From contig NZ_MSJM01000003.1 of assembly GCF_001921845.1 (NCBI RefSeq), positions 124,001-188,000 of the forward strand: a DNA stretch of 64,000 bases. The letters are read 5' to 3'. The notes under the pieces were generated by a model that had not been told where the DNA came from, did not search any database, and saw only the letters and a program-made list of their open reading frames with translations. Within the stretch, counting starts at the first letter, position 1, and the number at the start of each line of letters is the position of its first letter. Positions 27,439 through 36,471 of this stretch are shown piece after piece. The position numbers and the translations under genes were made by a program. The stretch is from Streptococcus cuniculi (lineage in GTDB: Bacteria; Bacillota; Bacilli; Lactobacillales; Streptococcaceae).

Positions 27439-27664
27439 AAGCAACCTCCTTCGTTGTTACTAAGCATTTCACTACGGCTAAACTATCGGTTTTAAGCTCA
27501 CTTCGTTCGCTATTCCTCCAAACTTAGGGGATACAGTCAAGTAAGCAATTGCTGTACCCAAAGAAAGGACTGCTAAGAAGTTTTCAAAACGAAAGCAATA
27601 TTTCTCTTGATTTTTGTTCAGTAACAGTTAGTGAATATTTCCACTAACTACCTACCATGATACC

Positions 27665-27689
27665 AAAAAAGACTTGCTGATGCAAGTCT
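27665..27689 (-). terminator. Terminator of trmL
   Basis: On the minus strand AGACTTGC pairs with GCAAGTCT around ATCA, followed by TTTTTT. Confidence 0.85.
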
Positions 27690-27717
27690 CTGCTATAAGC
27701 GTCCGCTTACGCTCTTC

Positions 27718-28260
27718 TTATTTCAACTTATCCGCTTCATATTGATGGACTAATTCCAAGCCTGCAAATGCTTGCTGGCGCAAAGCCTCATAGACAATCA
27801 TGCAGACGGTATTCGAGACATTGAGACTGCGGACATGCTCGTCATTCATTGGAATTCGTAGCGCTTTTTCGGGATAACGTCGCATAAAATCTTCTGGCAG
27901 TCCCTTGTCTTCACGCCCGAAGATAAAATAATGGTGACAACCATCATCATACGCCTCATCCGAATAAGTCTTTTCCGCAAACTTGGAAATGAGATGAACC
28001 TTCCCATCGCCTACCTGCTCCATAAACTCTTCCAAACTATCATAGAAGCGCACATCCAGCTTATCCCAATAATCCAGACCTGCCCGTTTCATCTTGCGAT
28101 CATCAATGGGAAAGCCCATGGGCTTGATAATATGAAGCGGACTGTTGGTTGCTGCACAGGTCCGAGCGATATTGCCCGTGTTCTGCGGAATCTGTGGCTC
28201 AAACAAGACCACATGGTTGCGAGATTCTACTTCTTGGTAGGATAGTTCTTCAATATTCAT
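27718..28260 (-). CDS. trmL: tRNA (cytidine(34)-2'-O)-methyltransferase
   Basis: A 180-residue SPOUT methyltransferase that modifies the wobble base of certain leucine tRNAs. The knot motifs are [20 protein letters not shown] at the N-terminus, FGREDKGLP in the middle and [19 protein letters not shown] at the C-terminus. The length is slightly above the usual 155-170 because of a short N-terminal extension. It has its own promoter at 28413-28441 and a leader of about 145 nt. Confidence 0.93.
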   Translation of the reverse strand: MNIEELSYQEVESRNHVVLFEPQIPQNTGNIARTCAATNSPLHIIKPMGFPIDDRKMKRAGLDYWDKLDVRFYDSLEEFMEQVGDGKVHLISKFAEKTYSDEAYDDGCHHYFIFGREDKGLPEDFMRRYPEKALRIPMNDEHVRSLNVSNTVCMIVYEALRQQAFAGLELVHQYEADKLK

Positions 28261-28412
28261 CAGCTTTCCTCATACTCTTTCAGGTCATACATTCAATGCA
28301 AAAAAATAGCCACACTGCCCGGAGTCAAGCTCAGCAAACAGCATGGTGAATGATGATTTCATTCACTTAAATCACAACAGGTTTGATTTAAATCAATGAA
28401 AATCTTGTTACT

Positions 28413-28441
28413 ATTATAACGCAAGCAGTTAGAAGCGTCAA
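28413..28441 (-). promoter_or_regulatory. Promoter of trmL with long leader
   Basis: On the minus strand TTGACG (28441-28436) and TATAAT (28418-28413) are 17 bases apart. Between the start point near 28406 and the ATG at 28260 the leader holds a GAATGAAATCATCATTC hairpin and a T-rich run near 28300. I do not recognise a known RNA class. Confidence 0.75.
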
Positions 28442-28487
28442 GCAATATGGTTGAAAATTCCTGATTTTTTTCAATTTTTTCTCATGA

Positions 28488-29172
28488 TGATTGGAAGCAG
28501 GTAAAACTGTACAGCTCTAAAACAATCTGGAAATCCTTGAAGCCTGAAACATTGTTTTGGAAGCAGTCGAAACAGCACAACTCTAAAACCAGATAACGTC
28601 CACACGTCCGATTCTTTGAGTTTTGGAATCAGTTGAAACAGCACAGCTCTAAAACGCTTTGAATATTCAAGCAGAAAGTATTGCAGTTTTGGAATCAGTT
28701 GAAACAGCACAGCTCTAAAACTTAGGGTTATCTATCTTTGATAATGCAAAAGTTTTGGAATCAGTTGAAACAGCACAGCTCTAAAACTGAACAACTACAT
28801 AGCAGAAAAGCAACTAAGTTTTGGAACCAGTCGAAACAGCACGGCTCTAAAACAAGAAAAGCGTGACGGTGTGTCTTACAGCAGTTTTGGAACCAGTCGA
28901 AACAGCACGGCTCTAAAACTTATAACATAGATTGGAGTAAAAAGATGATGTTTTGGAACCAGTCGAAACAGCACGGCTCTAAAACTTGCGACATTGACCC
29001 AGTAATCAATCTCTTGTTTTGGAACCAGTCGAAACAGCACGGCTCTAAAACCCTATTAGAAAATGGGGGTCGCGAGAAGAAGTTTTGGAATCAGGTGAAT
29101 CAGCACAGCTCTAAAACTTATCAAACTTCTCAATCGCCTCTCTGATTGTTTTGGAATCAGTTGAAACAGCAC
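28488..29172 (-). CRISPR. Type II-A CRISPR array, leaderless, 10 repeats plus a partial
   Basis: Ten 36-base repeats start at 28488, 28554, 28620, 28686, 28752, 28818, 28884, 28950, 29016 and 29082; a 25-base partial repeat covers 29148-29172. All ten spacers are exactly 30 bases. In the crRNA sense (minus strand) the repeat starts GTTTTAGAGC and ends GGTTCCAAAAC, the form used by streptococcal type II-A systems with Cas9. Repeats at 28488 and 28554 are degenerate, which marks the trailer end. The leader end stops 11 bases into the missing first part of a repeat, exactly at the yidD stop codon. No cas gene, leader or tracrRNA anti-repeat is seen in the window. Confidence 0.96.
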
Positions 29173-29415
29173 CTATTCATCTGCCTGCTGGCGCTTGAGG
29201 CTGAAATGTTCTGGTACTGGGTCTTTGCCTCCTGGCACAAAGGGGTGACAGCGCAGGATGCGCGCCATTCCCATGAGAAAGCCTTTTAGTCCATGCTTTT
29301 GTAGCGCCTCAATCATGTAGCTTGAGCAGGTCGGTTGGTAGCGGCAACTAGGCGGGAAAAGGGGCGAGATAAAGCGCTGGTAGAAGCGTACCAGTCCTAT
29401 CAAGATAGCCGTCAT
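29173..29415 (-). CDS. yidD: Membrane protein insertion efficiency factor YidD
   Basis: An 80-residue protein with the family signature [34 protein letters not shown] and the [15 protein letters not shown] end. YidD is a small membrane-associated factor aiding YidC-dependent insertion. Its start overlaps rluB by four bases. Its stop codon abuts the truncated first CRISPR repeat with no terminator between, so read-through could transcribe the array. Confidence 0.94.
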   Translation of the reverse strand: MTAILIGLVRFYQRFISPLFPPSCRYQPTCSSYMIEALQKHGLKGFLMGMARILRCHPFVPGGKDPVPEHFSLKRQQADE

Positions 29416-30143
29416 TTTTTCTGTTTCTTCGTGACAGCAAGAGTATGGAGCTTGCTGACATCTTTCTTGTTCAATTTGCGGGATTCTCCCGGACGAAGCC
29501 CCGTCAAGTCGAGATTGCCAAAGCGGGTCCGAGATAGCTTGTCCACCTGCAAACCAACAGCTTCAAACATCTTTTTGACCTGATGATTGCGTCCCTCATG
29601 AATGGTCAATTCAACGACCGAGCGGTTTTTCACGGTGTCTACTTTCAAGATATTGTACACGGCTGGCTTGGTTTTCTTTCCGTCAATGACCACACCACGG
29701 GTCAAGGGGCGCAAGACTTCTTTATTGGCAATTCCTTTGACACGCGCCACGTAGACCTTATCAATCTCATTACGCGGGTGAATCATTTCATCGGTGAAAT
29801 CCCCATCATTGGTCAAAATCAAGACACCCGAAGTATCCCAGTCCAGACGCCCGACAGGGTAAATCCGTTCATTGACATGGGGCAAAAGGTCAATGACTGT
29901 CTTTCTACCCTTGTCATCTGATACGCTTGAAATCACCCCACGAGGTTTATTGAGGAGGTAGTAGACCTTTTCTTCATTATAAATCGGTTGTCCCTCCACT
30001 TCGACCTTGTCTCCAGACTTAATGGTCGTTCCAAGCTCACGCACGACCTGCCCATTGACTGTAACCAAGCCCTGCTTAATCAGCTCTTCGGCCTTTCGAC
30101 GGCTAGCCACGCCAGCGTGAGCGATGTATTTATTGATTCTCAT
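29412..30143 (-). CDS. rluB: Ribosomal large subunit pseudouridine synthase B
   Basis: A 243-residue pseudouridine synthase with an N-terminal S4 domain ([20 protein letters not shown]) and the catalytic motif [17 protein letters not shown] (Asp in RLD). The family modifies U2605 (E. coli numbering) of 23S rRNA. The place after scpB in the same operon is conserved in Firmicutes. It overlaps the end of scpB by 14 bases. Confidence 0.95.
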   Translation of the reverse strand: MRINKYIAHAGVASRRKAEELIKQGLVTVNGQVVRELGTTIKSGDKVEVEGQPIYNEEKVYYLLNKPRGVISSVSDDKGRKTVIDLLPHVNERIYPVGRLDWDTSGVLILTNDGDFTDEMIHPRNEIDKVYVARVKGIANKEVLRPLTRGVVIDGKKTKPAVYNILKVDTVKNRSVVELTIHEGRNHQVKKMFEAVGLQVDKLSRTRFGNLDLTGLRPGESRKLNKKDVSKLHTLAVTKKQKK

Positions 30144-30711
30144 CTTCTTCTATCTCTTTTCTTTCTACGAACAATTCGGTTTCTTCATCGACCAAATCAA
30201 GGTCTGACACATCAGGCAATTCCTCCAAGTGGTTGATGCCCATGTAATCAAGGAAATAATCCGTCGTAACATATAAATTCGGCCGTCCCAGCACTTCTTT
30301 TTTGCCATTTTCCCGAATCAGGTCAAAGGCCTGCAATTTGCTGATGGCACCGCTTGAGTTGACCCCGCGAATGCTATCGACCTCAATCCTTGTAATCGGC
30401 TGTTTGTAGGCGATAATAGACAGGGTCTCCAACAGAGCACGTGACATGGATTGGTTAATCGGTGTTTTGGCATAGGTGCGCAGGAGGTCTGCATACTCTT
30501 TTTTCGTGACCAGTTTGTAGCGACTAGACGATTCCAAAATAGCAAGCCCTGACTGATCATCTGCCTGGTATTTTTCAGTTAATTTTTCGAGCTGTTGTAT
30601 AATAGCTGACGGCTGTAAATCCAGCATTTCAGCCATATTGCGTACCGTCAAGCCCTCTTCTCCTGCTACGAATAAGAGCACTTCAATATCAGCTAATCGG
30701 CTCATCTTCAC
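30130..30711 (-). CDS. scpB: Segregation and condensation protein B
   Basis: A 193-residue winged-helix protein that forms the condensin complex with ScpA and SMC. The [19 protein letters not shown] start and the [23 protein letters not shown] block are diagnostic. Its ATG overlaps the scpA end by 23 bases, as usual for this pair. Confidence 0.96.
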   Translation of the reverse strand: MKMSRLADIEVLLFVAGEEGLTVRNMAEMLDLQPSAIIQQLEKLTEKYQADDQSGLAILESSSRYKLVTKKEYADLLRTYAKTPINQSMSRALLETLSIIAYKQPITRIEVDSIRGVNSSGAISKLQAFDLIRENGKKEVLGRPNLYVTTDYFLDYMGINHLEELPDVSDLDLVDEETELFVERKEIEEDENQ

Positions 30712-31408
30712 TCCTTATCAAGTAAATCTCTCCAAAATTTTCGGTCTGTTCCATAGTGATTTCCTTACTTTTGACCATTTCAAGCGTTGCCAAAAAAATG
30801 GTAATCACTTCATTCATATCCCGACTTTGGACAAACAATTCCCGCAAGACCAAGCGTTTTCCTCTTTGAAACTGCCTGCGAACCTGCTCCATCATATCTT
30901 CGATTTTGTATTCATCGCGCGCAATGGTCGTATGGCTCATCCGCAATTCTTCCTGCTTTTCAGCCATGACTTTTGAAAAGGCGAGGAAAATATCAATCAC
31001 CGACTTGTCTTGCGCCAAGGTCACATCATCATAGACCAATTCCAACTTGGGTTTGGAAAAATAATGGGCGCGTTCCTCGTGCTGTTCCTTTAATTTTTCA
31101 CTGATCGCTTTAAAGGTACGATATTCTTCCAATTGTGACAGCAATTCCTGCTCGGGATCGTCTGTAACATCCTCCTGCTCCACGACCTTGGGCAAGAGCC
31201 TACGGCTCTTAATTAGCATCAGCTGACTGGCCATAACCATGTATTCGCCAGCAATCTCAAGACGCATGGCTTGTAGGGTCGCGATATAGGCAAGGTATTG
31301 CTCGATGACTTCGGTAATCGGCACTTCGTAGATGTCCATTTGGTACTTGGACACCAAGTGAAGGAGCAAATCAAGCGGTCCTTCAAAATCTTTTAGTTTA
31401 ATATCCAT
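30689..31408 (-). CDS. scpA: Segregation and condensation protein A
   Basis: A 239-residue kleisin. The N-terminal SMC-binding part reads [20 protein letters not shown], and the C-terminal winged-helix part ends before the scpB overlap. It joins SMC heads and ScpB for chromosome segregation. The order xerD-like, scpA, scpB, rluB is standard in streptococci. Confidence 0.96.
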   Translation of the reverse strand: MDIKLKDFEGPLDLLLHLVSKYQMDIYEVPITEVIEQYLAYIATLQAMRLEIAGEYMVMASQLMLIKSRRLLPKVVEQEDVTDDPEQELLSQLEEYRTFKAISEKLKEQHEERAHYFSKPKLELVYDDVTLAQDKSVIDIFLAFSKVMAEKQEELRMSHTTIARDEYKIEDMMEQVRRQFQRGKRLVLRELFVQSRDMNEVITIFLATLEMVKSKEITMEQTENFGEIYLIRSEDEPIS

Positions 31409-32132
31409 GTTTGTATTTTTCTAGACTAATGGTGGTTTTTAAGCCCAAGAACTTGGCAATGTCTGCCAACTCTTTGCCAGCCTGCAATTGGCCCAAGATA
31501 AATTGTTCCCGCAACTTCTGGGCATTCCATTCCGACTTTCCTTGTTCCTCTAAAAATTCGCTCAAGCGATTAAAAAACCATTGGCGGGAATAAGACGCTC
31601 CATTCTTATCAAACAGATACATCCCCTTTTCCACTTCTAAAAGTGGAAGCAACTGATTTGGAATCGGGATAATCCGCTTCTGATCCGACTTTTGAATAGC
31701 CAAGACCTGAAAATTTCGGTCTATATCTGCTTGTTTCATAACAGCTAACTCACTCGGTAAAAGCCCTAGATAAGCAATCAAGAGTGCGATTTTCTGTCCG
31801 TCTTTATACTTGGTCTCCGCCCATAAAAAGCTCAAATCTTCCAGGCTCGCACCTACAGGCTTCGACAACACCTGTTGAGGGGCTTTCATCTTGTAATAAC
31901 GGTCCAAAATGCCGTTTTCATAAAGATAGAATAAAAACTGATTGACAGCAGACAGCTTGCGCTTTTGAGCAGCTGGTTTTAAATCCTGTAAAAAGGCTTG
32001 ATAGAGCGCTAAGGTCGTCGGATTTGGTCTTACGCACTGCTTGCTAAACTGCTCTAAATCATAGAGATAGGCCGTTTTTGAGTTTTCAGATAGCTTTTTC
32101 GTCGCAAGAAAATCCTGAATGTACTGTATCAT
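31398..32132 (-). CDS. XerD-like site-specific tyrosine recombinase
   Basis: A 244-residue member of the streptococcal XerD-like group. The N-terminal SAM-like core-binding domain ([21 protein letters not shown] in part) and the C-terminal terminal Tyr in SLEKYKHGY are present, but the usual HxxR box is replaced by [10 protein letters not shown]. The catalytic Arg and His set is therefore incomplete, as reported for this subgroup, which may not be a working XerD. I use the ATG at 32132, seven bases after AGGTG; a GTG nine bases further up is also possible. Confidence 0.85.
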   Translation of the reverse strand: MIQYIQDFLATKKLSENSKTAYLYDLEQFSKQCVRPNPTTLALYQAFLQDLKPAAQKRKLSAVNQFLFYLYENGILDRYYKMKAPQQVLSKPVGASLEDLSFLWAETKYKDGQKIALLIAYLGLLPSELAVMKQADIDRNFQVLAIQKSDQKRIIPIPNQLLPLLEVEKGMYLFDKNGASYSRQWFFNRLSEFLEEQGKSEWNAQKLREQFILGQLQAGKELADIAKFLGLKTTISLEKYKHGY

Positions 32133-32141
32133 TTCCTTCAC

Positions 32142-32588
32142 CTATTTTGACCCGAGTGTGAAGTTGTGAAGTAGGGCATTAACAGCCTTTAAAATGGACT
32201 TGCGGGTGATAATGCCTAGAAATTCTCCTTGTTCACCAACGACTGGTAAGAATGCTTGATCCACCAATTTTCGCATGACTTCTTCTAGGTGATAAGAGGC
32301 TCCAACGGTTGCGACATCCTTTTCCACAATGAGGGAAATATCCATGTGCAGCTGGTCATCTGTCAATTCATTTTCAGATTGATATTTAACAATTTCCCGC
32401 AGACTGATTGTGCCGACAAATTGATTGTCTTCGGTAACTACAGGGACGCGTGAGTAGGTCATGTGGCTAAGTAAGAGCTTGGCATGATCGATATTATGGG
32501 TATCGATAATCACCGCCAATTTATTCGCCGGAGTCAAAAAGGTTTCTTCCTGCGCTAGGAGAAAGGTTTCAAATTCACGTGTAATCAT
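32142..32588 (-). CDS. cbpB: CBS-domain protein, CbpB-like
   Basis: A 148-residue protein consisting of two CBS domains (about 15-70 and 80-140). CbpB orthologues bind cyclic di-AMP and in other Firmicutes link it to the stringent response; orthology here rests on length, domain layout and operon position. Start overlaps the phosphoesterase stop by four bases. Confidence 0.83.
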   Translation of the reverse strand: MITREFETFLLAQEETFLTPANKLAVIIDTHNIDHAKLLLSHMTYSRVPVVTEDNQFVGTISLREIVKYQSENELTDDQLHMDISLIVEKDVATVGASYHLEEVMRKLVDQAFLPVVGEQGEFLGIITRKSILKAVNALLHNFTLGSK

Positions 32589-33115
32589 CTGGGAATATCC
32601 TTTGTTAGTGGCGCGTAGACCTGATGGTCGCGGTTGTAATATTCGATGTGGATATGATCCTCAAAAATCGTAAGAATCGCATAGAGGCATTCTTTTATCA
32701 TCCCACGTGGTTGACGAATGGAGCCTGGATTGACAAAGAGGGTCTTACCCCGCACTGTTGCATCAGGAACATGCAGGTGTCCGTAGAGACAGATATCAGC
32801 CTCCACTTCTTCTGCCCAGTAATCCAGCCGCATCCAACTAAAGTTGATGCCATACAGATGCCCGTGGGTCTGTGCAATTGTCACATCTCCCAGTTGAACC
32901 ACAAGTTGGTTAGGATAAGCAGAGTCGTAATCACAGTTTCCCCTGACCACATAAATGCCATCCCAGAGAGAATCCTTGGCATCTAGCTCTGAATCACCAT
33001 TATGAAACATCGCATCGACCTTTCCTAGATAGCGTTCTTTTACTTCTTGGACAATGGCACGGTCGCCGTGCGAATCACTCATGACTAAAAGTGTTTGAGG
33101 TTCTGTTCTTGCCAT
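32585..33115 (-). CDS. YfcE-type metallophosphoesterase
   Basis: A 176-residue calcineurin-like phosphoesterase with MSDSHGDR (12-19), [22 protein letters not shown] and CLYGHLHVP metal-binding motifs. E. coli YfcE acts on phosphodiesters. Its start overlaps the rdgB end by 31 bases. The place between rdgB and cbpB is conserved in streptococci; the true substrate is unknown. Confidence 0.9.
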   Translation of the reverse strand: MARTEPQTLLVMSDSHGDRAIVQEVKERYLGKVDAMFHNGDSELDAKDSLWDGIYVVRGNCDYDSAYPNQLVVQLGDVTIAQTHGHLYGINFSWMRLDYWAEEVEADICLYGHLHVPDATVRGKTLFVNPGSIRQPRGMIKECLYAILTIFEDHIHIEYYNRDHQVYAPLTKDIPR

Positions 33116-34074
33116 GCTGGAAATACCTCCAATAATTTTTTGAGTGCTTGAGCACGGTGAGACTGGCTATTTTTTTCCTCCAAGCTCAACTGGGCTGCTG
33201 TCCGACCTGTTTCTCCTACCAAGAAGAGCGGGTCATAGCCAAATCCATTTTCCCCTTGCGGAACCGTTGCAATATAGCCGTCCCAATCCGCTTCAACAAC
33301 GAGACTATCGACATTTGGTGCTGCGACAACCAAGGTACAGTGGAATTGAGCTGAACGATCTTTTGGTTCAAAGACCATAGCCAACTCGTGGAGCAATTTG
33401 GCATTGTTTCTTGCATCGGTCGCGTCAGGACCGGAAAAGCGGGCTGACCAGACACCCGGCATACCACCGAGTTTGTCAACTTTGAGACCCGAATCGTCTG
33501 CCAGCACCATTTTCCCCGTCAAATTGGCAATCGTCTCTGCTTTCAGACGGGCATTTTCTTCAAAAGTCACGCCTGTTTCAGCCACATCTGGCAGGTCAGG
33601 ATAGTCATTGAGATTTTCTACCTTGTAGCCCAATTTTTCAAAGAACTGACGAAATTCAGCCGTCTTTCCTTCATTTTGGGTCGCAATTAAAATAGTATCC
33701 CCAACCGCTGTTGGCAAATCTCCCTGACCAAAGAAAGTCTCTGCTACTACACCATCCTGTGGCAGATGAATATCGACAATCTGCTGCCCATCCATCATGA
33801 GGACCGCCCCCTTGTGCTGGACAACCGACAACTTGCGCCCGAACTTTTCATTGATGATTTGAACGAGAAAGTTCAAAAAGGAGAAAGCCGATCCATATTT
33901 CACAACATGAACCTGCAAGCCCTCAAGAGATAGTCGTTCTAGCAACTGATAAAAACGTCTCCGAGCACCTTCGTAGTGGTCATCATCTCCAAAACACGTC
34001 AGGTAGTTAAACTCCCCGCATGTCCCAAGATACCAATCATTGGCATCTTTGTATTCATAGATTTTTTCTGTCAT
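33085..34074 (-). CDS. rdgB: RdgB/HAM1 nucleoside-triphosphate pyrophosphatase with N-terminal extra domain
   Basis: A 329-residue protein. The C-terminal 200 residues are a HAM1 domain that hydrolyses ITP, XTP and dITP to monophosphates: [12 protein letters not shown] (near 127), [22 protein letters not shown] (in two parts) and FGYDPLF are intact. The N-terminal 125 residues ([18 protein letters not shown] start) form a domain peculiar to streptococcal homologues and are duplicated as a separate gene just upstream at 34108-34488. Confidence 0.93.
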   Translation of the reverse strand: MTEKIYEYKDANDWYLGTCGEFNYLTCFGDDDHYEGARRRFYQLLERLSLEGLQVHVVKYGSAFSFLNFLVQIINEKFGRKLSVVQHKGAVLMMDGQQIVDIHLPQDGVVAETFFGQGDLPTAVGDTILIATQNEGKTAEFRQFFEKLGYKVENLNDYPDLPDVAETGVTFEENARLKAETIANLTGKMVLADDSGLKVDKLGGMPGVWSARFSGPDATDARNNAKLLHELAMVFEPKDRSAQFHCTLVVAAPNVDSLVVEADWDGYIATVPQGENGFGYDPLFLVGETGRTAAQLSLEEKNSQSHRAQALKKLLEVFPAWQEQNLKHF

Positions 34075-34107
34075 CGTTTCTACACTCCAGTTTTCCTCAA
34101 ATACTTG

Positions 34108-34488
34108 TTACGGTCTGCGCCAAAATTCTTCTAACTCTATTCCTCCCTTAGGTAAATGGAGATAGAGCAGACACCCCTTTTCCACTACCAAAACCGCACC
34201 TTGGTGTTCGACCACTTCAAGATTGCGCTCGGTATTGTCATTGATGATGTCGATGATAAAGCTGACCAATCGAAGGACTGAAGAATAACGGATGACCATC
34301 ACATCATATCCTCCAGCATTCCAAGCCTCTTCTGAAAAGGGATCTGCATCTCCGTCTACAACAGAGGAGAACCCTGGTAACACATCATGAATACGCAAAT
34401 CACCCATACCAGCTATAAGATTATGCCCTTGCCAATTCCCGACATACCAATCTTGATCGTCCTTGTATTCGTAAATCTTTTCTGTCAT
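34108..34488 (-). CDS. Stand-alone paralogue of the RdgB N-terminal domain
   Basis: A 126-residue protein that begins [18 protein letters not shown], nearly the same as the RdgB N-terminus, and matches it again in [21 protein letters not shown] versus [21 protein letters not shown]. It carries no pyrophosphatase domain. Its ATG overlaps the murI stop by four bases and it is followed by rdgB, so it is cotranscribed. The most direct reading is tandem duplication of the 5' part of rdgB. Function unknown. Confidence 0.8.
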   Translation of the reverse strand: MTEKIYEYKDDQDWYVGNWQGHNLIAGMGDLRIHDVLPGFSSVVDGDADPFSEEAWNAGGYDVMVIRYSSVLRLVSFIIDIINDNTERNLEVVEHQGAVLVVEKGCLLYLHLPKGGIELEEFWRRP

Positions 34489-35279
34489 AGGCTTACATGC
34501 TCCACCTGTATGTCTTTTCCGAGCCAGTTTTCCGCAATTTCCCGAAAGGCAGCTGGACTAGCTGTCGTATAAAAGAAATGTTGCGGTTGCTCTGCGGTTC
34601 TGCTGTGGTTGATTTCAAAATAATTGAGTAAGACAGAGATGTCCCGTGCGCACTCTGCCCCACTATCAATCAAAGTCACATCCTGCCCCAAGACATTTTG
34701 GATGATGGGACGGAGCAAGGGATAGTGGGTACAGCCTAGCACGACCGTATCGGCTTTACCTTTCATGCTTTGAAGCGTTTCATAGACCACTTTTTTTGCT
34801 AGACTTGACTGGTAATTGTTTGACTCCACCAAGGGAACAAACTTCGGACAGGCAAGACTGGTCACCTGTGTATCGGGAGATAGGGCCTGAATTTTTTCCC
34901 GATAGATGTCTGACTGGATGGTCATCGCAGTGCCTAGTACACCGATTTTTCCTGTCTTTGAAGCCTTGATAGCCGATGATGCTCCCGGCAAAATCACACC
35001 GAGAACAGGAATGTCTAGCTTGGCCTTGACTTCTTCCCAAGCAACTGCCGTTGCTGTATTACAGGCAAAGACAATCATCTTGACATTTTTTGTTTGTAAA
35101 AACTGAACCAATTCCCAAGTGTACTCTCGGATTTGTTCAGCAGGGCGCGGACCATAGGGAGCTCTGGCCGAATCCCCAATATACACGATTTCTTCGTGAG
35201 GCAGCTGGCGCATCAATTCACGCGCAACGGTCAAACCACCCACACCCGAATCTAAAAATCCAATAGGTCGATTATCCAT
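34485..35279 (-). CDS. murI: Glutamate racemase
   Basis: A 264-residue racemase that supplies D-glutamate for peptidoglycan. Catalytic Cys residues lie in FACNTATA and LGCTHYPLL, and the N-terminal [16 protein letters not shown] motif is present. It heads the operon that runs through rdgB, scpAB and yidD. A hairpin separates it from the yneF-like gene upstream. Confidence 0.97.
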   Translation of the reverse strand: MDNRPIGFLDSGVGGLTVARELMRQLPHEEIVYIGDSARAPYGPRPAEQIREYTWELVQFLQTKNVKMIVFACNTATAVAWEEVKAKLDIPVLGVILPGASSAIKASKTGKIGVLGTAMTIQSDIYREKIQALSPDTQVTSLACPKFVPLVESNNYQSSLAKKVVYETLQSMKGKADTVVLGCTHYPLLRPIIQNVLGQDVTLIDSGAECARDISVLLNYFEINHSRTAEQPQHFFYTTASPAAFREIAENWLGKDIQVEHVSL

Positions 35280-35328
35280 AATGTTTCCTTATTGAGTGCA
35301 ACTCCTCATAAGAGAAGCTCACACTAAT

Positions 35329-35396
35329 TAAAAAATGGGAGAGTGAGGACAGTCGATGTTTCCGACATTTCGACTGGTGTCCCACTTCCCCCACTT
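35329..35396. terminator. Long hairpin between the YneF-like gene and murI
   Basis: CAGTCGATGT and ACATTTCGACTG form the inner stem, and GGGAGAGTGAGGAC with GTCCCACTTCCCCC form an outer stem, flanked by A and T runs. It resembles the terminal part of the element at 1163-1346. Confidence 0.7.
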
Positions 35397-35398
35397 GA

Positions 35399-35635
35399 TT
35401 ATTTTTTCTTAGTCGCGATTTTTTGCTGACTCTTGATTTGACGAAGCACTTGTTGTACTTTGGCTTCGCTTGGTTTTTGACCCATTTGGCTCATCATAGC
35501 ACGGAGGGCATTTTCATCTAAAACAGGCTTATCAGCGATGTAGTTTTCCACCTGTTTACGTGACAGGTAAATTCCTAAAGCAACACCGCCAGCAAAGGCT
35601 ACGATGATCAATACAATTGCAAGAACTAGATCCAT
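35399..35635 (-). CDS. YneF/UPF0154 family membrane protein
   Basis: A 78-residue protein with one transmembrane segment (about 3-24) and a cytoplasmic tail: [22 protein letters not shown] block and a Lys-rich end. UPF0154 proteins have this length and layout; the function is unknown. GGAGA precedes the ATG, and a promoter lies at 35677-35705. Confidence 0.88.
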   Translation of the reverse strand: MDLVLAIVLIIVAFAGGVALGIYLSRKQVENYIADKPVLDENALRAMMSQMGQKPSEAKVQQVLRQIKSQQKIATKKK

Positions 35636-35676
35636 ATCTATCTCCTATTTTCTAAATTACAAAATCAATTCTCCCT

Positions 35677-35705
35677 ATTATACCAAATTTACGGGGAATT
35701 TCCAA
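35677..35705 (-). promoter_or_regulatory. Promoter of the YneF-like gene
   Basis: On the minus strand TTGGAA (35705-35700) and TATAAT (35682-35677) are 17 bases apart, with TGG just before the -10 (TTTGGTATAAT). Confidence 0.75.
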
Positions 35706-35767
35706 GATTTATCTTAAAAGTTCTTCACGACTAAAAGAGAACAAAAAGATCGGATTTGTTTTTAGAA

Positions 35768-36349
35768 CTACTCACCCCGCAACATGCCACTATCAATCAT
35801 GTAGGTGAAAGTTGTGGCTGTCTCAAAGTTTCCTTCCGTGCCTTTGACTTCCGTTTGCTCATCCTGCCGTAACACATAAATGCGATCATTTTCTCGATAA
35901 GCCAGTCCCTTTTCAGACAAGGATTGCTCACCTTTTACCAACTGGACGACTGAGGCACTGCGGTATGGACCATATTGGGCATTTGTTTTCGTATTCACCG
36001 CATAGATACCGTCCTCTTTTACAAATACAAATAAAGAACTCTGGGTATTTTCATACTCTTCAATCTGATCTAAAACAACTGTACCTGACGAATCTTTCAG
36101 CGTATAGGTCTCCCCGTCTTTCTCCAACTGATAGCCATTCAAATAGGTATCACCGACGATTTTTGCCAGCCCTTCTGATACCTGCTTGCGCTGTGCTGTT
36201 TGTTGTTCTTCGTTAAATTGTCGAACAACTTGCGCTTGCCGCACTCTCTCTGCTTCTCTTTCTCGTGCTGCTTCTCGCTGATAGTAGTAAACGCCACGAC
36301 CGATTAGAGCAATCAAGGGGAATACCCATAACCAATTCTTCTTTTTCAT
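35768..36349 (-). CDS. Membrane-anchored protein of unknown function
   Basis: A 193-residue protein with one N-terminal transmembrane segment (about 6-23), a charged helical stretch (REAAREREAERVRQAQ) and a C-terminal beta-rich domain. I recognise no family or catalytic motif. It follows lysA in the same direction, separated by a dispersed repeat, and has no obvious promoter of its own in the repeat. Confidence 0.7.
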   Translation of the reverse strand: MKKKNWLWVFPLIALIGRGVYYYQREAAREREAERVRQAQVVRQFNEEQQTAQRKQVSEGLAKIVGDTYLNGYQLEKDGETYTLKDSSGTVVLDQIEEYENTQSSLFVFVKEDGIYAVNTKTNAQYGPYRSASVVQLVKGEQSLSEKGLAYRENDRIYVLRQDEQTEVKGTEGNFETATTFTYMIDSGMLRGE

Positions 36350-36361
36350 GTTAGAGCCTCT

Positions 36362-36471
36362 TTATACTCTATAAAAATCAAAATCTGACTAGGCAACGAA
36401 ATCGTAGCTAGAACTGAAGTTCAGCAAGATGAGTTAACGACGTCAGACTTTGATTTTTGACGAGTATTATT
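36362..36471. repeat. 110-bp dispersed element with 26-bp terminal inverted repeats
   Basis: The left end ATACTCTATAAAAATCAAAA is complementary to the right end, which reads TTTGATTTTTGACGAGTAT; CTGAC and GTCAG extend the match inward. Related ends bracket the composite at 61630-62117, a diverged inner part lies in the mevalonate leader at 4690-4830, and a single end lies at 63943. No coding capacity. This looks like a small non-autonomous repeat. Confidence 0.75.

Noticed and set aside
28261..28487. tracrRNA or leader of the CRISPR array
   Set aside because: No segment complementary to the repeat (anti-repeat) was found on either strand, and this is the degenerate trailer side.
28471..29145. 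Open frames running through the CRISPR region on both strands (for example 28471-28710 minus and 28945-29145 plus)
   Set aside because: They are translations of the 36-base repeats, have no ribosome sites, and their apparent protein repeats simply mirror the array period.
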